A DNA stretch of 64,000 nucleotides from Pectobacterium betavasculorum (lineage in GTDB: Bacteria; Pseudomonadota; Gammaproteobacteria; Enterobacterales; Enterobacteriaceae), in contig NZ_JQHM01000003.1 in NCBI RefSeq assembly GCF_000749845.1, positions 310,001 through 374,000 of the forward strand. Direction: 5' to 3'. The notes below the pieces were generated by a model. It made no database searches. It saw nothing but the letters and a program-made list of their open reading frames with translations, and was not told the origin of the DNA. Made by a program: the position numbers and the translations under genes. This document shows positions 9,414 to 18,060 of the stretch, piece after piece (position 1 is the stretch's first letter; every line of letters begins with the position of its first letter).

Positions 9414-10820
9414 TTATTCATCGTCATATTGTGGGCCGGCATAGTTATCAAAGCGCGACCACTGCCCGTTAAAGGTTAAACGAACGGAACCAATCGGGCC
9501 GTTACGCTGTTTCCCCAGAATGATTTCAGCGATGCCTTTCAGGTCGCTGTTCTCGTGATAAACCTCATCACGGTAGATAAACATAATCAGGTCGGCATCC
9601 TGCTCGATGGAGCCGGATTCACGCAGGTCCGAGTTGACCGGACGCTTATCGGCGCGCTGTTCCAGACTACGGTTAAGCTGCGACAGGGCGACGACAGGAA
9701 CCTGCAATTCTTTTGCCAGCGCTTTGAGTGAGCGAGATATTTCTGCGATTTCCAGCGTACGGTTATCCGACAGCGACGGCACGCGCATCAATTGCAGGTA
9801 GTCGATCATGATCAGGCTCAGGCCATCATGTTCACGGAACACGCGGCGGGCGCGGGAACGAACGTCGGTTGGCGTCAGGCCGGAGGAGTCATCGATGTAC
9901 ATGTTGCGCTTTTCAAGCAGGATTCCCATGGTACTGGAAATACGCGCCCAATCTTCATCGTCCAACTGACCCGTACGGATGCGGGTCTGATCCACGCGAG
10001 ACAGAGACGCGAGCATACGCATCATGATCTGTTCTCCGGGCATCTCCAGACTAAATATCAACACGGGCTTTTCTTGGGTCATGGCCGCATGTTCACACAG
10101 GTTCATCGCAAAGGTGGTTTTCCCCATTGATGGACGCGCTGCCACGATGATTAAGTCAGATTTCTGCAAACCAGCGGTTTTTTTGTTGAGATCCTGATAG
10201 CCCGTATCCACACCCGTAACCCCATCGTGTGGCTTCTGGTAAAGCTGCTCGATACGGGAGACGGTATCTTCCAGAATGCGGTCGATACTCTTTGGACCTT
10301 CATCTTTGCTGGCGCGGTTTTCAGCGATCTGGAATACGCGGGATTCCGCCAGATCGAGTAGATCCTCGCTGCTGCGGCCTTGCGGATCGTAGCCCGCATC
10401 GGCGATCTCATTGGCGACGGAGATCATTTCACGTACCACGGCACGTTCGCGCACGATGTCAGCGTAGGCACCAATGTTGGCTGCGCTCGGCGTGTTTTTT
10501 GCCAGTTCAGCCAGATAAGCGAAGCCACCTGCGGATTCCAATGAGCCTTGCAGTTCGAGCGATTCAGATAACGTAATCAGGTCGATCGGCTTGCTCATTT
10601 CCAGCAAACGATGCATTTCGGTGAAGATCAGGCGGTGGGCACGGTTATAGAAGTCGTTAGCGACAACACGCTCAGCGACATTATCCCAGCGTTCATTGTC
10701 GAGCATCAGGCCACCCAATACCGATTGCTCCGCTTCCAGCGAATGTGGCGGAAGTTTCAGACCTTCCATCTGGCGGTCACGAGGCTCATTCGATTTATTG
10801 GTGGGTCTTTTCTCTGCCAT
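9414..10820 (-). CDS. dnaB: Replicative DNA helicase DnaB
   Basis: 468 residues (E. coli 471). It is the hexameric 5'-3' helicase at the replication fork. The N-terminal domain (LPPHSLEAEQSVLGGLMLDN...) and RecA-like C-terminal domain are complete: Walker A in ARPSMGKTTFA, Walker B in LIMIDYLQLM, and the arginine-finger/DNA-loop region QRADKRPVNSDLRESGSIEQDAD. It ends in NYAGPQYDDE as in enterobacterial DnaB. No intein is present. Divergent from qorA across 127 bases, as in E. coli. Confidence 0.98.
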   Translation of the reverse strand: MAEKRPTNKSNEPRDRQMEGLKLPPHSLEAEQSVLGGLMLDNERWDNVAERVVANDFYNRAHRLIFTEMHRLLEMSKPIDLITLSESLELQGSLESAGGFAYLAELAKNTPSAANIGAYADIVRERAVVREMISVANEIADAGYDPQGRSSEDLLDLAESRVFQIAENRASKDEGPKSIDRILEDTVSRIEQLYQKPHDGVTGVDTGYQDLNKKTAGLQKSDLIIVAARPSMGKTTFAMNLCEHAAMTQEKPVLIFSLEMPGEQIMMRMLASLSRVDQTRIRTGQLDDEDWARISSTMGILLEKRNMYIDDSSGLTPTDVRSRARRVFREHDGLSLIMIDYLQLMRVPSLSDNRTLEIAEISRSLKALAKELQVPVVALSQLNRSLEQRADKRPVNSDLRESGSIEQDADLIMFIYRDEVYHENSDLKGIAEIILGKQRNGPIGSVRLTFNGQWSRFDNYAGPQYDDE

Positions 10821-10947
10821 GAAACGGATTCTTTACCAGTTGATTTGCCATTGGATAAGGGGGCATTGTATATGCCGCACGTCCGAAATAACACAATCCA
10901 TATCCATAATAGAGCAATGATGAACCTGTCACGATTAAGGAGATAAC

Positions 10948-11934
10948 ATGGCAAAACGCGTTCAGTTCCGAGCCTATGGTGGCCCAGAGGTTCTGCAATA
11001 TGTGGATTTCACTGCTGCCGAACCCGCAGCGGGAGAGGTTCAGGTAGAGAATCACGCCATCGGCATTAATTTTATCGATACCTATATTCGCAGCGGCTTG
11101 TATCCCGTACCCGATTTGCCTTCCGGATTGGGAACCGAAGCGGCGGGCGTTGTAACGAAAGTCGGCGCGGGTGTGAGCGTGCTGAAAGTCGGCGATCGCG
11201 TCGTGTATGCGCAGTCAGGGCTGGGGGCGTATAGCGAGGTGCATAACGTGGTGGCGGAGAAAGTTGCGCTGCTGCCGGACGCCATCAGCTTTGAGCAGGC
11301 TGCGGCCTCTTTCCTGAAAGGGCTGACCGTTTACTATCTGCTGCGCCAGACATATGAAATCAAGCCAAATGAAGCCTTCCTGTTCCATGCCGCAGCGGGC
11401 GGCGTTGGGCTGATCGCCTGCCAGTGGGCGAAGGCGCTGGGCGCGAAGCTGATCGGGACGGTGGGTTCTGACGAGAAGGCGGAGCGGGCAACACAGGCGG
11501 GTGCCTGGGCGACCATTAATTACCGTACCGAGAATATTGCACAGCGCGTCGCGGAACTGACCGACGGGCAGAAGGTGAACGTTGTGTATGACTCGGTTGG
11601 GAAAGATACCTGGGAAGCCTCGCTCGATAGCCTGCGCCGCCGTGGACTGATGGTTAGCTTCGGTAATGCGTCCGGGCCAGTTACTGGTGTCAATCTGGGG
11701 ATTTTGAACCAGAAAGGCTCGCTGTACGTCACGCGTCCGTCGCTGTTTGGCTACGTGACGAATCGCGCCGAGCTGGAACAAGCCAGCAATGAACTCTTTT
11801 CACTGATCGCCAGCGGGGCGATTACGGTAGACGTTCCGCAGAATCAAAAATTCGCGCTGGCGGATGCACAAGCTGCCCATCGGGCGCTGGAGAGCCGCAG
11901 CACGCAGGGTTCATGCCTGTTGATTCCGGGCTAA
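10948..11934 (+). CDS. qorA: NADPH:quinone oxidoreductase
   Basis: 328 residues, matching E. coli QorA along its length. It is a zinc-independent member of the medium-chain dehydrogenase family that reduces quinones with NADPH. The N-terminal GroES-like domain has GINFIDTYIRSGLYP. The Rossmann fold begins at FLFHAAAGGVGLIACQWAKALGA (about 145-167), which holds the AxxGGVG dinucleotide motif. Zinc-binding residues of the alcohol dehydrogenase type are absent, as expected. It starts at ATG 10948 after AAGGAGATAAC. It faces away from dnaB. A weak hairpin at about 11942-11973 follows the stop. Confidence 0.95.
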   Translation: MAKRVQFRAYGGPEVLQYVDFTAAEPAAGEVQVENHAIGINFIDTYIRSGLYPVPDLPSGLGTEAAGVVTKVGAGVSVLKVGDRVVYAQSGLGAYSEVHNVVAEKVALLPDAISFEQAAASFLKGLTVYYLLRQTYEIKPNEAFLFHAAAGGVGLIACQWAKALGAKLIGTVGSDEKAERATQAGAWATINYRTENIAQRVAELTDGQKVNVVYDSVGKDTWEASLDSLRRRGLMVSFGNASGPVTGVNLGILNQKGSLYVTRPSLFGYVTNRAELEQASNELFSLIASGAITVDVPQNQKFALADAQAAHRALESRSTQGSCLLIPG

Positions 11935-12253
11935 TGGTTTAGGAAGGTTATCGTGCGTGTCGCGGTAACCTTGCCTTTCCTCGTTCGGCTGGGTTACGGT
12001 TTATTTGCCGTGCCCTTCCGTGGAATAAATGCCACAGTCCGTAGTATTACTTCTTAACAAAAAAACCAAATCAACATGTTTGTTTTTTAAACACCTCTCT
12101 GTAGGATTTGACGAAAAAATAGGCTCAGACATTCATCCATATTCTCTGTTTTGCTCGTTGTCTGCATTTCTATACCTCTTCGCTATCTCGATTGTTGTTT
12201 TCACAGGTGATGTATTCATCTGCTTTTGAACATACATAAAGAAGGATGCGAAT
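11935..12253. other. AT-rich intergenic region upstream of the P450 gene
   Basis: About 320 bases. An imperfect hairpin pairing GGTTATCG with CGGTAACC just after qorA may end that transcript. The rest turns markedly AT-rich towards the P450 start and probably holds its promoter. A 66-codon frame (12029-12229) looks like chance. Confidence 0.5.
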
Positions 12254-13642
12254 ATGAGATCCATCAAACGTCTGCCAATGCCCACAACCCGAGGTATTCT
12301 CGGGCATGTTGATTACTTAAAACGAAGTGACATCCACTTACAGATGCTGCGGTGGAAAGCTCAATATGGCTGTTTTTTCCGATTAAGGCTGGGGCTTAGT
12401 TCAGCGGTAGTGATTGCCGACACGGAATGGATCCGCACCATAATGAAATCCCGCCCTGGCGAGTTTCGGCGCATCAGCAGCATTGAATCCGTGTTTCAGG
12501 AAGCGGGGCTGAACGGGGTTTTCTCATCGGAAGGGAAGCGCTGGGAGCATCAGCGCAGGCTGACAGAGCCGATGTTTCAGCCTGCCCATCTAAAGTATTT
12601 TTACTCCAGCCTCAGGAAGATCACGTCTCGATTATCTGAGCGTTTTACGATGCTGGCCGAAGCCGGAGAAGCGATTGCTCTGGTGGATGAATTTAAGCGC
12701 TATACGGTTGATATCACGTCATTACTGGCTTTTGGCGAAGACGTTAATACCCTCGAACAAGGTGATAACCCGCTATCGCAAAGTTTACGTCACTTATTTC
12801 CCGTCATTAATGAGCGCTGCGAGTCCCCAATACCCGTATGGCGCTACATTCGTAGGGCACGAGATAAGCAGTTTGATGCAAGCCTGAGCCTGATTCGCGA
12901 GTATGTGGATGGATGCATTTATCGCCAGCGGCAACGCATCCAACTGAACCCGCAGTTACTGGAAGCGCCTGAAAATATGCTACAGGTGATGCTCGCTGAG
13001 CAGCAAAAAGACGGGACGCTGGAAGACGACGATATTGTGGCGAATGCGATTACGCTCCTTATTGCAGGGGAAGACACGACGGCGAATACGCTTACCTGGA
13101 TGAGTTTTTTACTTTGCTCTGCCCCTTCGGTAGAAGAGTGCGTTTTTCAGGAGTGTAAAGAGGCAACCGAGGGAGGCGGGGCGATCCTTCCGTGGCCGCT
13201 GCCGCGACTGCCCTGGCTCACCGCCGTGATGTATGAATCGATGCGGCTTAAGCCCGTCGCGCCGTTGCTGTACCTTGAGCCAACGAAGGACACCGTCATT
13301 GATGATTTCCTGATCAAAAAGGGCACGCCTCTACTGCTAATGCTGAATGCGAGCGGATTCAATGACGAGCTATTTCAGCAGCCCTATGATTTCATGCCTG
13401 AGCGGTGGCTTGAGCGTGGAAAGGCGGCTTTTTCCGATCTCCAGCCTTTTGGCGGCGGGCCGCGTATGTGCCCCGGACGGTCGCTGGCATTAATGGAGAT
13501 CAAACTGGGGTTTCATGCACTATGTAGCGGGTTTCACGTAGAGGCACAGCAGGCTGCGTCGGCCGTCACCGAGCGCTTTGCTTTTACGGTGACGCCATCA
13601 GGTTTTCGCGTGAAGCTACATAAACGCGAGCTGCAACAGTAG
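12254..13642 (+). CDS. Cytochrome P450 monooxygenase
   Basis: 462 residues with all P450 hallmarks: the I-helix oxygen-activation motif AGEDTTANT (about 272-280), the K-helix ExxR (ESMR, about 327-330), the PERW segment, and the haem loop FGGGPRMCPGR with the axial Cys at 406. No N-terminal membrane anchor or signal is seen, so it is probably soluble, like most bacterial P450s. The sequence LTEPMFQPAHL (WxxxR-type C-helix region, WEHQRR) is also intact. No ferredoxin or reductase gene is nearby, so electrons must come from elsewhere. It stands alone between qorA and pspG, genes that are adjacent in E. coli, so it was probably inserted. The substrate is unknown. Confidence 0.92.
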   Translation: MRSIKRLPMPTTRGILGHVDYLKRSDIHLQMLRWKAQYGCFFRLRLGLSSAVVIADTEWIRTIMKSRPGEFRRISSIESVFQEAGLNGVFSSEGKRWEHQRRLTEPMFQPAHLKYFYSSLRKITSRLSERFTMLAEAGEAIALVDEFKRYTVDITSLLAFGEDVNTLEQGDNPLSQSLRHLFPVINERCESPIPVWRYIRRARDKQFDASLSLIREYVDGCIYRQRQRIQLNPQLLEAPENMLQVMLAEQQKDGTLEDDDIVANAITLLIAGEDTTANTLTWMSFLLCSAPSVEECVFQECKEATEGGGAILPWPLPRLPWLTAVMYESMRLKPVAPLLYLEPTKDTVIDDFLIKKGTPLLLMLNASGFNDELFQQPYDFMPERWLERGKAAFSDLQPFGGGPRMCPGRSLALMEIKLGFHALCSGFHVEAQQAASAVTERFAFTVTPSGFRVKLHKRELQQ

Positions 13643-14104
13643 TGAGGCTGGTGTGTGGGGGAGTTTGCTGAGAGACAGAACCTGACAATAATACCGACTC
13701 GTGCAGAGTCGGTATTATTGCCTGAAAGGCCTTGGCCGTTCTAATTTCATCAGACTGTATGTAGGGTACAGCGTGGTGATCGTCACGAAAGTGCCGCTGT
13801 GCGGCTATTATTTCCCTGACGATGATGAAATCGTGTGGCGTGTTTGCCACATGTTTTATTTACCTGGTTTAGTTTGCTCGCCGTTAACCGACAACGGCGA
13901 ATCAAACTGTGGTGTCATCCTAGCAGCCACATCAGGGAAAAAATATCTGCTGGCGCACACTTTTGTACTAAAACAGACTGTATTAAAACAAAGTAGAGCT
14001 AATACAAAGTATTACTAAAACAAAGCCGTACTGAAACAAGATCGTGTTAAATACGGTATTGCCCGTCATTTTCGCGCGTAATTCAGATTTTCTCTTTTCT
14101 GGTA
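13643..14104. other. Intergenic region with hairpins and AT-rich direct repeats
   Basis: 460 bases without a supported gene. It holds the P450 terminator (13687-13719), an imperfect hairpin in which AGTTTG-CTCGCCGTT pairs with AACGGCGAATCAAACT (about 13869-13910), and a run of degenerate direct repeats of the type TACTAAAACAAAG (13964-14040). Overlapping frames on both strands look like chance. Confidence 0.5.
13687..13719 (+). terminator. Hairpin after the P450 gene
   Basis: A perfect 14-bp inverted repeat (AATAATACCGACTC / GAGTCGGTATTATT) with a 5-base loop, 45 bases after the P450 stop. It lacks a long T-run but ends in TATTATT, so it is a likely terminator, possibly bidirectional. Confidence 0.6.
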
Positions 14105-14377
14105 TTACCACTCATTCCCATTGCGCTGGCGATAGGTGTATTTCCGATAGGTATGACGGTGCGAGTCGTAGACAGGTCGCCCGCTAAACTTGCGCCACAG
14201 CCACACGGCCGCGACAGCCAGAATCAGCCACGGCAACACTTTTATCGCCATGGTAAACAGCCCACCAATCAACATAAAAAGGGATGCCACAAACAGTGCC
14301 GCAATCACGCCCAGCAGTGACACGCCCGTCAACATCAGCATGATAAAAAAGCCAATAACGAAGAAAATTTCCAACAT
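14105..14377 (-). CDS. pspG: Phage shock protein G
   Basis: 90 residues. The N-terminal half (MLEIFFVIGFFIMLMLTGVSLLG) closely matches E. coli PspG, with two or three membrane spans filling residues 1-62. A basic tyrosine-rich tail (HRHTYRKYTYRQRNGNEW) follows. PspG is an inner-membrane effector of the phage shock response, which counters loss of proton-motive force. A sigma-54 promoter lies about 60 bases upstream, as in E. coli, where PspF activates pspG. It sits between dusA and qorA as in E. coli, apart from the intervening P450. Confidence 0.93.
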   Translation of the reverse strand: MLEIFFVIGFFIMLMLTGVSLLGVIAALFVASLFMLIGGLFTMAIKVLPWLILAVAAVWLWRKFSGRPVYDSHRHTYRKYTYRQRNGNEW

Positions 14378-14436
14378 GGTGCGCTCCTGTAGCGGTTAAA
14401 CCGCAGAAAAATGAGTCTGCGTGCTACATAAGCTAT

Positions 14437-14452
14437 AACAAGAATCGTGCCA
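14437..14452 (-). promoter_or_regulatory. Sigma-54 promoter of pspG
   Basis: The minus strand reads TGGCACGATTCTTGTT, a match to the sigma-54 consensus TGGCAC-N5-TTGC with one change in the -12 element. It lies about 60 bases upstream of the pspG start. It predicts control by PspF and RpoN. Confidence 0.85.
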
Positions 14453-14456
14453 AGAT

Positions 14457-14491
14457 GCGTCGCTGATAAGTGATTGATTTATCAGCGACGC
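14457..14491. other. 13-bp inverted repeat upstream of the pspG promoter
   Basis: GCGTCGCTGATAA and TTATCAGCGACGC are perfect inverted copies around a 9-base spacer, 5 bases upstream of the sigma-54 promoter. It could be a second terminator for dusA read-through or an activator site such as a PspF upstream element. The sequence does not decide between them. Confidence 0.55.
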
Positions 14492-14522
14492 CAGGAAGAG
14501 AAAGAAAAAAGTGTTGATGAAA

Positions 14523-14541
14523 AACACTAACTATTAGTGTT
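14523..14541 (-). terminator. dusA terminator
   Basis: On the minus strand, directly after the dusA stop, AACACTAA-TAG-TTAGTGTT forms an 8-bp hairpin followed by a run of T. It is a typical rho-independent terminator. Confidence 0.8.
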
Positions 14542-14543
14542 TT

Positions 14544-15566
14544 TTAAACCAGATTAACCAACGCCAGCGCGCGTTCTACCACGGCAGAATCGGCTCCAGG
14601 TTTGTGGGCATTTTCGCTCAGGTAGCGTCGCCACTGACGCGCACCGGGGATGCCCTGAAACATGCCAAGCATATGGCGCGTGATGTGGCCTAAAGAGGCA
14701 TCGCCAGAGAGTTCGCGCTCGATATAGGGATACATGGCTCGTACTACACCAGCCAGATCTTGCGTGGCGGCATCGATACCAAACAGTTCGCGGTCAACCT
14801 GTGCCAGAATTCCAGGGTTTTGGTAGGCTTCACGCCCCATCATCACGCCGTCAAGATGCTGCAAATGCGTTTTGGCTTCTTCCAGCGTTTTGACACCGCC
14901 GTTGATGGCGATAGTCAGTGCTGGGAAATCACGTTTGAGCTGGTAAACGCGCGGATAATCCAACGGTGGAATTTCCCGATTCTCTTTCGGGCTAAGACCC
15001 GATAGCCAGGCTTTACGCGCGTGGACGATAAAGGTATCGCACTCGCCGCGTTCGGCTACGGTTTGAATAAATTCGCACAGGAATTCATAGCTGTCTTGAT
15101 CGTCAATCCCTATGCGGGTTTTCACCGTAATCGGGATTGAGGTGCTGTCTTTCATCGCTTTGATACAGTTTGCTACCAGCGCCGCTTCACCCATCAGGCA
15201 GGCACCGAAACGACCATTCTGTACACGGTCAGATGGGCAACCGACATTCAGGTTAACTTCATCATAGCCGCGCTGTTCTGCCAGTTTGGCACACTGTGCC
15301 AGCGCTTGCGGATCGCTACCGCCGAGTTGTAGCGCCAGCGGATGTTCTTCTTCGCTGTAGGCCAGATAGTCACCTTTGCCGTGAAGAATCGCGCCGGTCG
15401 TCACCATTTCGGTATACAACAGCGTCTGACCAGTCAACTGGCGAAGGAAGTAACGACAATGACGATCGGTCCAGTCGAGCATCGGCGCGATGGAAAAGCG
15501 GTTAAGGCGAGAGGCGCGGGAGTTGGCAGATACCGTGTTGTTTTTATCTGATTTTACGTCGGTCAT
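14544..15566 (-). CDS. dusA: tRNA-dihydrouridine(20/20a) synthase
   Basis: 340 residues. It is an FMN enzyme that reduces U20/U20a in the tRNA D-loop. The family N-terminus [17 protein letters not shown] is present, as are the catalytic-cysteine segment [19 protein letters not shown] and the phosphate-binding NGGVKT and [10 protein letters not shown] motifs. The N-terminal 20 residues before the conserved core are polar, so an internal start is possible. It lies next to pspG, as in E. coli. A T-rich hairpin follows the stop. Confidence 0.96.
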   Translation of the reverse strand: MTDVKSDKNNTVSANSRASRLNRFSIAPMLDWTDRHCRYFLRQLTGQTLLYTEMVTTGAILHGKGDYLAYSEEEHPLALQLGGSDPQALAQCAKLAEQRGYDEVNLNVGCPSDRVQNGRFGACLMGEAALVANCIKAMKDSTSIPITVKTRIGIDDQDSYEFLCEFIQTVAERGECDTFIVHARKAWLSGLSPKENREIPPLDYPRVYQLKRDFPALTIAINGGVKTLEEAKTHLQHLDGVMMGREAYQNPGILAQVDRELFGIDAATQDLAGVVRAMYPYIERELSGDASLGHITRHMLGMFQGIPGARQWRRYLSENAHKPGADSAVVERALALVNLV

Positions 15567-15823
15567 GGTTTGTCAGTCATCGTTTCGTGTGTGTCTGGCG
15601 GTGTTGTCTGAGGCTAGATTTGCTGGCGTCTGACTATAGCACAAGGGACGCATCGTGGCTGAGTGTTATCTCACCCTGCCTCAGTGAACATATGTTTTTA
15701 GTTCGGGGATTGAGTGCGTTTTTGTGGCGTGTTTTTAATTAGCTTTAAAATTTATTCATTACCAACATTGATACTTTTTATATTCGCTTTGTTTTGAGTG
15801 AATGATGAAAGGAGATATTGATA
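15567..15823. other. Intergenic region upstream of the bacteriocin gene
   Basis: About 255 bases between the divergent dusA and bacteriocin starts. The half near the bacteriocin is AT-rich and carries a good ribosome site, AAAGGAG, at 15808. I looked for an SOS box (CTGT-N8-ACAG) of the sort common at bacteriocin genes and did not see one. Confidence 0.5.
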
Positions 15824-17719
15824 ATGAAATATAGTTTATGTGCTCCTAATGACGGAGACACGATGACAGTCAGTGGTGGTGGCGGATTTAGTGGTGATGT
15901 TGATCGCGGTTCCGCGTGGAGTGGTGGTGGAAATGGTGGCGATAGAAGGAGTTCAGATAATGGCGGAAATAAAAATAACAACCCAGTTCGCTTGTTTACA
16001 GGGGGACCTATTATTGTTGTAAAAGATGGGCTGCGTTATTATGGTATTATTATTGATGATGATTCTAATCTGGGTCCTTTTATTGAGTGGCGATATGATG
16101 GCAATGCTGATGATAGCTCGACTAAATTAAATGTTTCTTCCATAAACAATATTCCTGGTTTTGGTTTTGCTCATGAGTTTGCAAAGATACAAGAAGTATT
16201 ATCAAGGGGAGAGGGGGAGGTAGTTGCTCCTGGTTTGATTTTTATAAAAGGACAATACAAACCTAGAGGAGAAAGCACTGAGGATTATATGCTCTCAAGA
16301 GCAGACTTTTATCATGGTACTCTACCAATGAGCCTAATTCATCAAGTTTTTATTTCGGGAAATAAAGCAATATCTGCTCGCCTTCTTACGAATGAAAAGC
16401 CAGGATACACTGGGTCTATAATAAATACTGGAAAATACCTAGCTCTTAAAAGAGCAAATGATTACTTCCACGCGAAAGAATATTTGGCTAGAGAAAAATT
16501 TCCTTCTGTATTTACACTACGAGGAATCGCGTCCTCAACCCCATCTTCCGCGAGTAGTATGCAATTTGCTATTGCAGGCGGAGGCGGGGCGGCTATATCT
16601 GATTCAGGGCAAATTCGGTTAACACAATTACTCTCTGAATTTTGGTCGACGGCATCACGAATTGCCACAGCATCAACAGCAGGGCCAATTGCTGCGGTAT
16701 TGTCGTTGTTAACCTATTCATCAAAAGTGGGTGTTGGTAGCGATAAGGTTCCTGGAAGGAATGATGAAATGATGTTTTCCATTCCCGTAAAAAATCTGCC
16801 TGGTGTTACTCTCCCAGATAATATGGCGGATTTAGCCAGTAACAAAGGCAGTGTGAACCTTCCGGTTCGCGCTGCTTTTGTTGAAAAAGATGGGAAAATG
16901 TCACTGAATTTGTTCAAGACTGGAAATACTCATGTGTCCGCCAGTGTGAAAGTGGTTAAAGGCGAGTTTGACAAGGATACGAGCACGTTCCGTACAGAGA
17001 TTTTTGGTGTTCCTGACCATATTATTCTGGAAAGCCCTGCGAAAGCGCCGACGGCGACTGTTGGTAATACGGCACGCCCGCAGCCTGATTATAAAATTCC
17101 GACACACACGGGTGTTGAGGTTAAACCTGTAGATACATTGACGGTAACCACCACGCCTGTTGCAGAACCGGTGGAATTTTACGATTATATTATATGGACG
17201 CCAACAGCGGATGGTACAGGGGTTGAACCGGTTTATGTGGTGTTTAACAGTAATCCGTATGGTGGGACGGAAAAAGGAAAATACAGCAAACGTTATTATA
17301 ATCCAGAAAAGGCAGGCGGTTCGATCTTGGAGCTGGATTGGAAAAACGTTAAGGTTGACCGTGCAGGTGTGGACAATGTTAAATTACACACAGGGCGTTT
17401 CAAAGCGTCGGTTGAAAACAAAGTGATGATTGAACGTTTGGAAAACATCCTGAATGGACAAATCACAATTACGGATACTGACAAGCGATTCTATACGCAT
17501 GAACTAAGAGAGTTGGAGCGTTATAGGAATTTAGGCATCAAAGACGGTGAAGTGCCTAGTAGCATTCAAGAAGAAAGCTCTGTTTGGAACGACACACACA
17601 CAGCGACTCTTGAAGACTACAAAATTAATGAGAAAGAGCAACCGTTGTACACTGATGCTGCTTTGCAGGCAGCCTACGAACAGGAACTCAAAGACGCATT
17701 AGGAGGGAAACATGGCTAA
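15824..17719 (+). CDS. S-type (pyocin/carocin-like) bacteriocin with C-terminal toxin domain
   Basis: 631 residues from ATG 15824, 10 bases after AGGAG; a TTG at 15818 is too close to the ribosome site. Residues 12-16 read DTMTV, a TonB-box pentapeptide, and a Gly/Ser-rich stretch (about 18-52) follows, as in colicins. That points to TonB-dependent uptake through an outer-membrane receptor of the target. The middle, about 318-410 (IPVKNLPGVTLP...LPVRAAF...NTHVSASVKVVKG), resembles the pyocin S translocation domain. The C-terminal 150 residues should be the toxin: conserved-looking HELRELERYR (H559) and WNDTHTATLEDY (W588, N589, H592). It is not the HNH type; from memory it resembles pyocin S3/carocin S1 nuclease domains, which needs checking. 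The immunity gene overlaps the last 8 bases. No lysis gene is visible. Confidence 0.85.
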   Translation: MKYSLCAPNDGDTMTVSGGGGFSGDVDRGSAWSGGGNGGDRRSSDNGGNKNNNPVRLFTGGPIIVVKDGLRYYGIIIDDDSNLGPFIEWRYDGNADDSSTKLNVSSINNIPGFGFAHEFAKIQEVLSRGEGEVVAPGLIFIKGQYKPRGESTEDYMLSRADFYHGTLPMSLIHQVFISGNKAISARLLTNEKPGYTGSIINTGKYLALKRANDYFHAKEYLAREKFPSVFTLRGIASSTPSSASSMQFAIAGGGGAAISDSGQIRLTQLLSEFWSTASRIATASTAGPIAAVLSLLTYSSKVGVGSDKVPGRNDEMMFSIPVKNLPGVTLPDNMADLASNKGSVNLPVRAAFVEKDGKMSLNLFKTGNTHVSASVKVVKGEFDKDTSTFRTEIFGVPDHIILESPAKAPTATVGNTARPQPDYKIPTHTGVEVKPVDTLTVTTTPVAEPVEFYDYIIWTPTADGTGVEPVYVVFNSNPYGGTEKGKYSKRYYNPEKAGGSILELDWKNVKVDRAGVDNVKLHTGRFKASVENKVMIERLENILNGQITITDTDKRFYTHELRELERYRNLGIKDGEVPSSIQEESSVWNDTHTATLEDYKINEKEQPLYTDAALQAAYEQELKDALGGKHG

Positions 17720-17969
17720 TATGAAAGAAGTTATCCAGAATGAAACATTGGAAGATGTGCTTACCGTTTTTGCATTAACATCAGATTATAAACAATTGGA
17801 TAGACTTTATACTTATACTAATTTCGACGTTATATCCAGTGGCGAGCTTTTTGCTAAATACAATGAGCTTTTCCACAAGGGCATCCTTGAAGATAAGAAT
17901 GGCACGGTTGTAAAAGGGACTAATTGGGTGGCTCCAAAGTTTGTAACTGATAAGAAATACGGTTTTTAA
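17712..17969 (+). CDS. Cognate immunity protein of the S-type bacteriocin
   Basis: 85 residues, acidic and soluble, with no signal peptide. It starts 8 bases inside the bacteriocin gene after AGGAGG, the tight coupling expected of a toxin-immunity pair. The C-terminal half (ELFAKYNELFHKGILEDKNG...NWVAPKFV) is the most motif-like part. It does not resemble the Im2/Im9 colicin immunity family, whereas the next gene does, so it should neutralise the non-HNH domain of its neighbour. The role is inferred from position and size; the family name is not known to me. Confidence 0.75.
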   Translation: MANMKEVIQNETLEDVLTVFALTSDYKQLDRLYTYTNFDVISSGELFAKYNELFHKGILEDKNGTVVKGTNWVAPKFVTDKKYGF

Positions 17970-18023
17970 CCTAAAGTTAATTACTTGTATTCTTAATTAA
18001 TACGCGCTAAATTCGCGGAGGAT

Positions 18024-18059
18024 ACCGGAGTATGCCTTAAAAAGCTGCTCCGGTTTTTT
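18024..18059 (+). terminator. Terminator of the bacteriocin-immunity operon
   Basis: ACCGGAG (18024-18030) pairs with CTCCGGT (18048-18054) and is followed by six T. It lies 55 bases after the immunity stop and separates the intact toxin-immunity pair from the broken HNH toxin tip. Confidence 0.8.
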
Positions 18060-18060
18060 A

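Noticed and set aside
13701-14018. 105-codon frame between the P450 gene and pspG
   Set aside because: It begins inside a hairpin, has no ribosome site and runs through direct repeats; an opposing frame is also open. No recognisable protein.
15640-15823. SOS (LexA) box upstream of the bacteriocin gene
   Set aside because: Expected for a bacteriocin, but no CTGT-N8-ACAG-like sequence was found in the leader.
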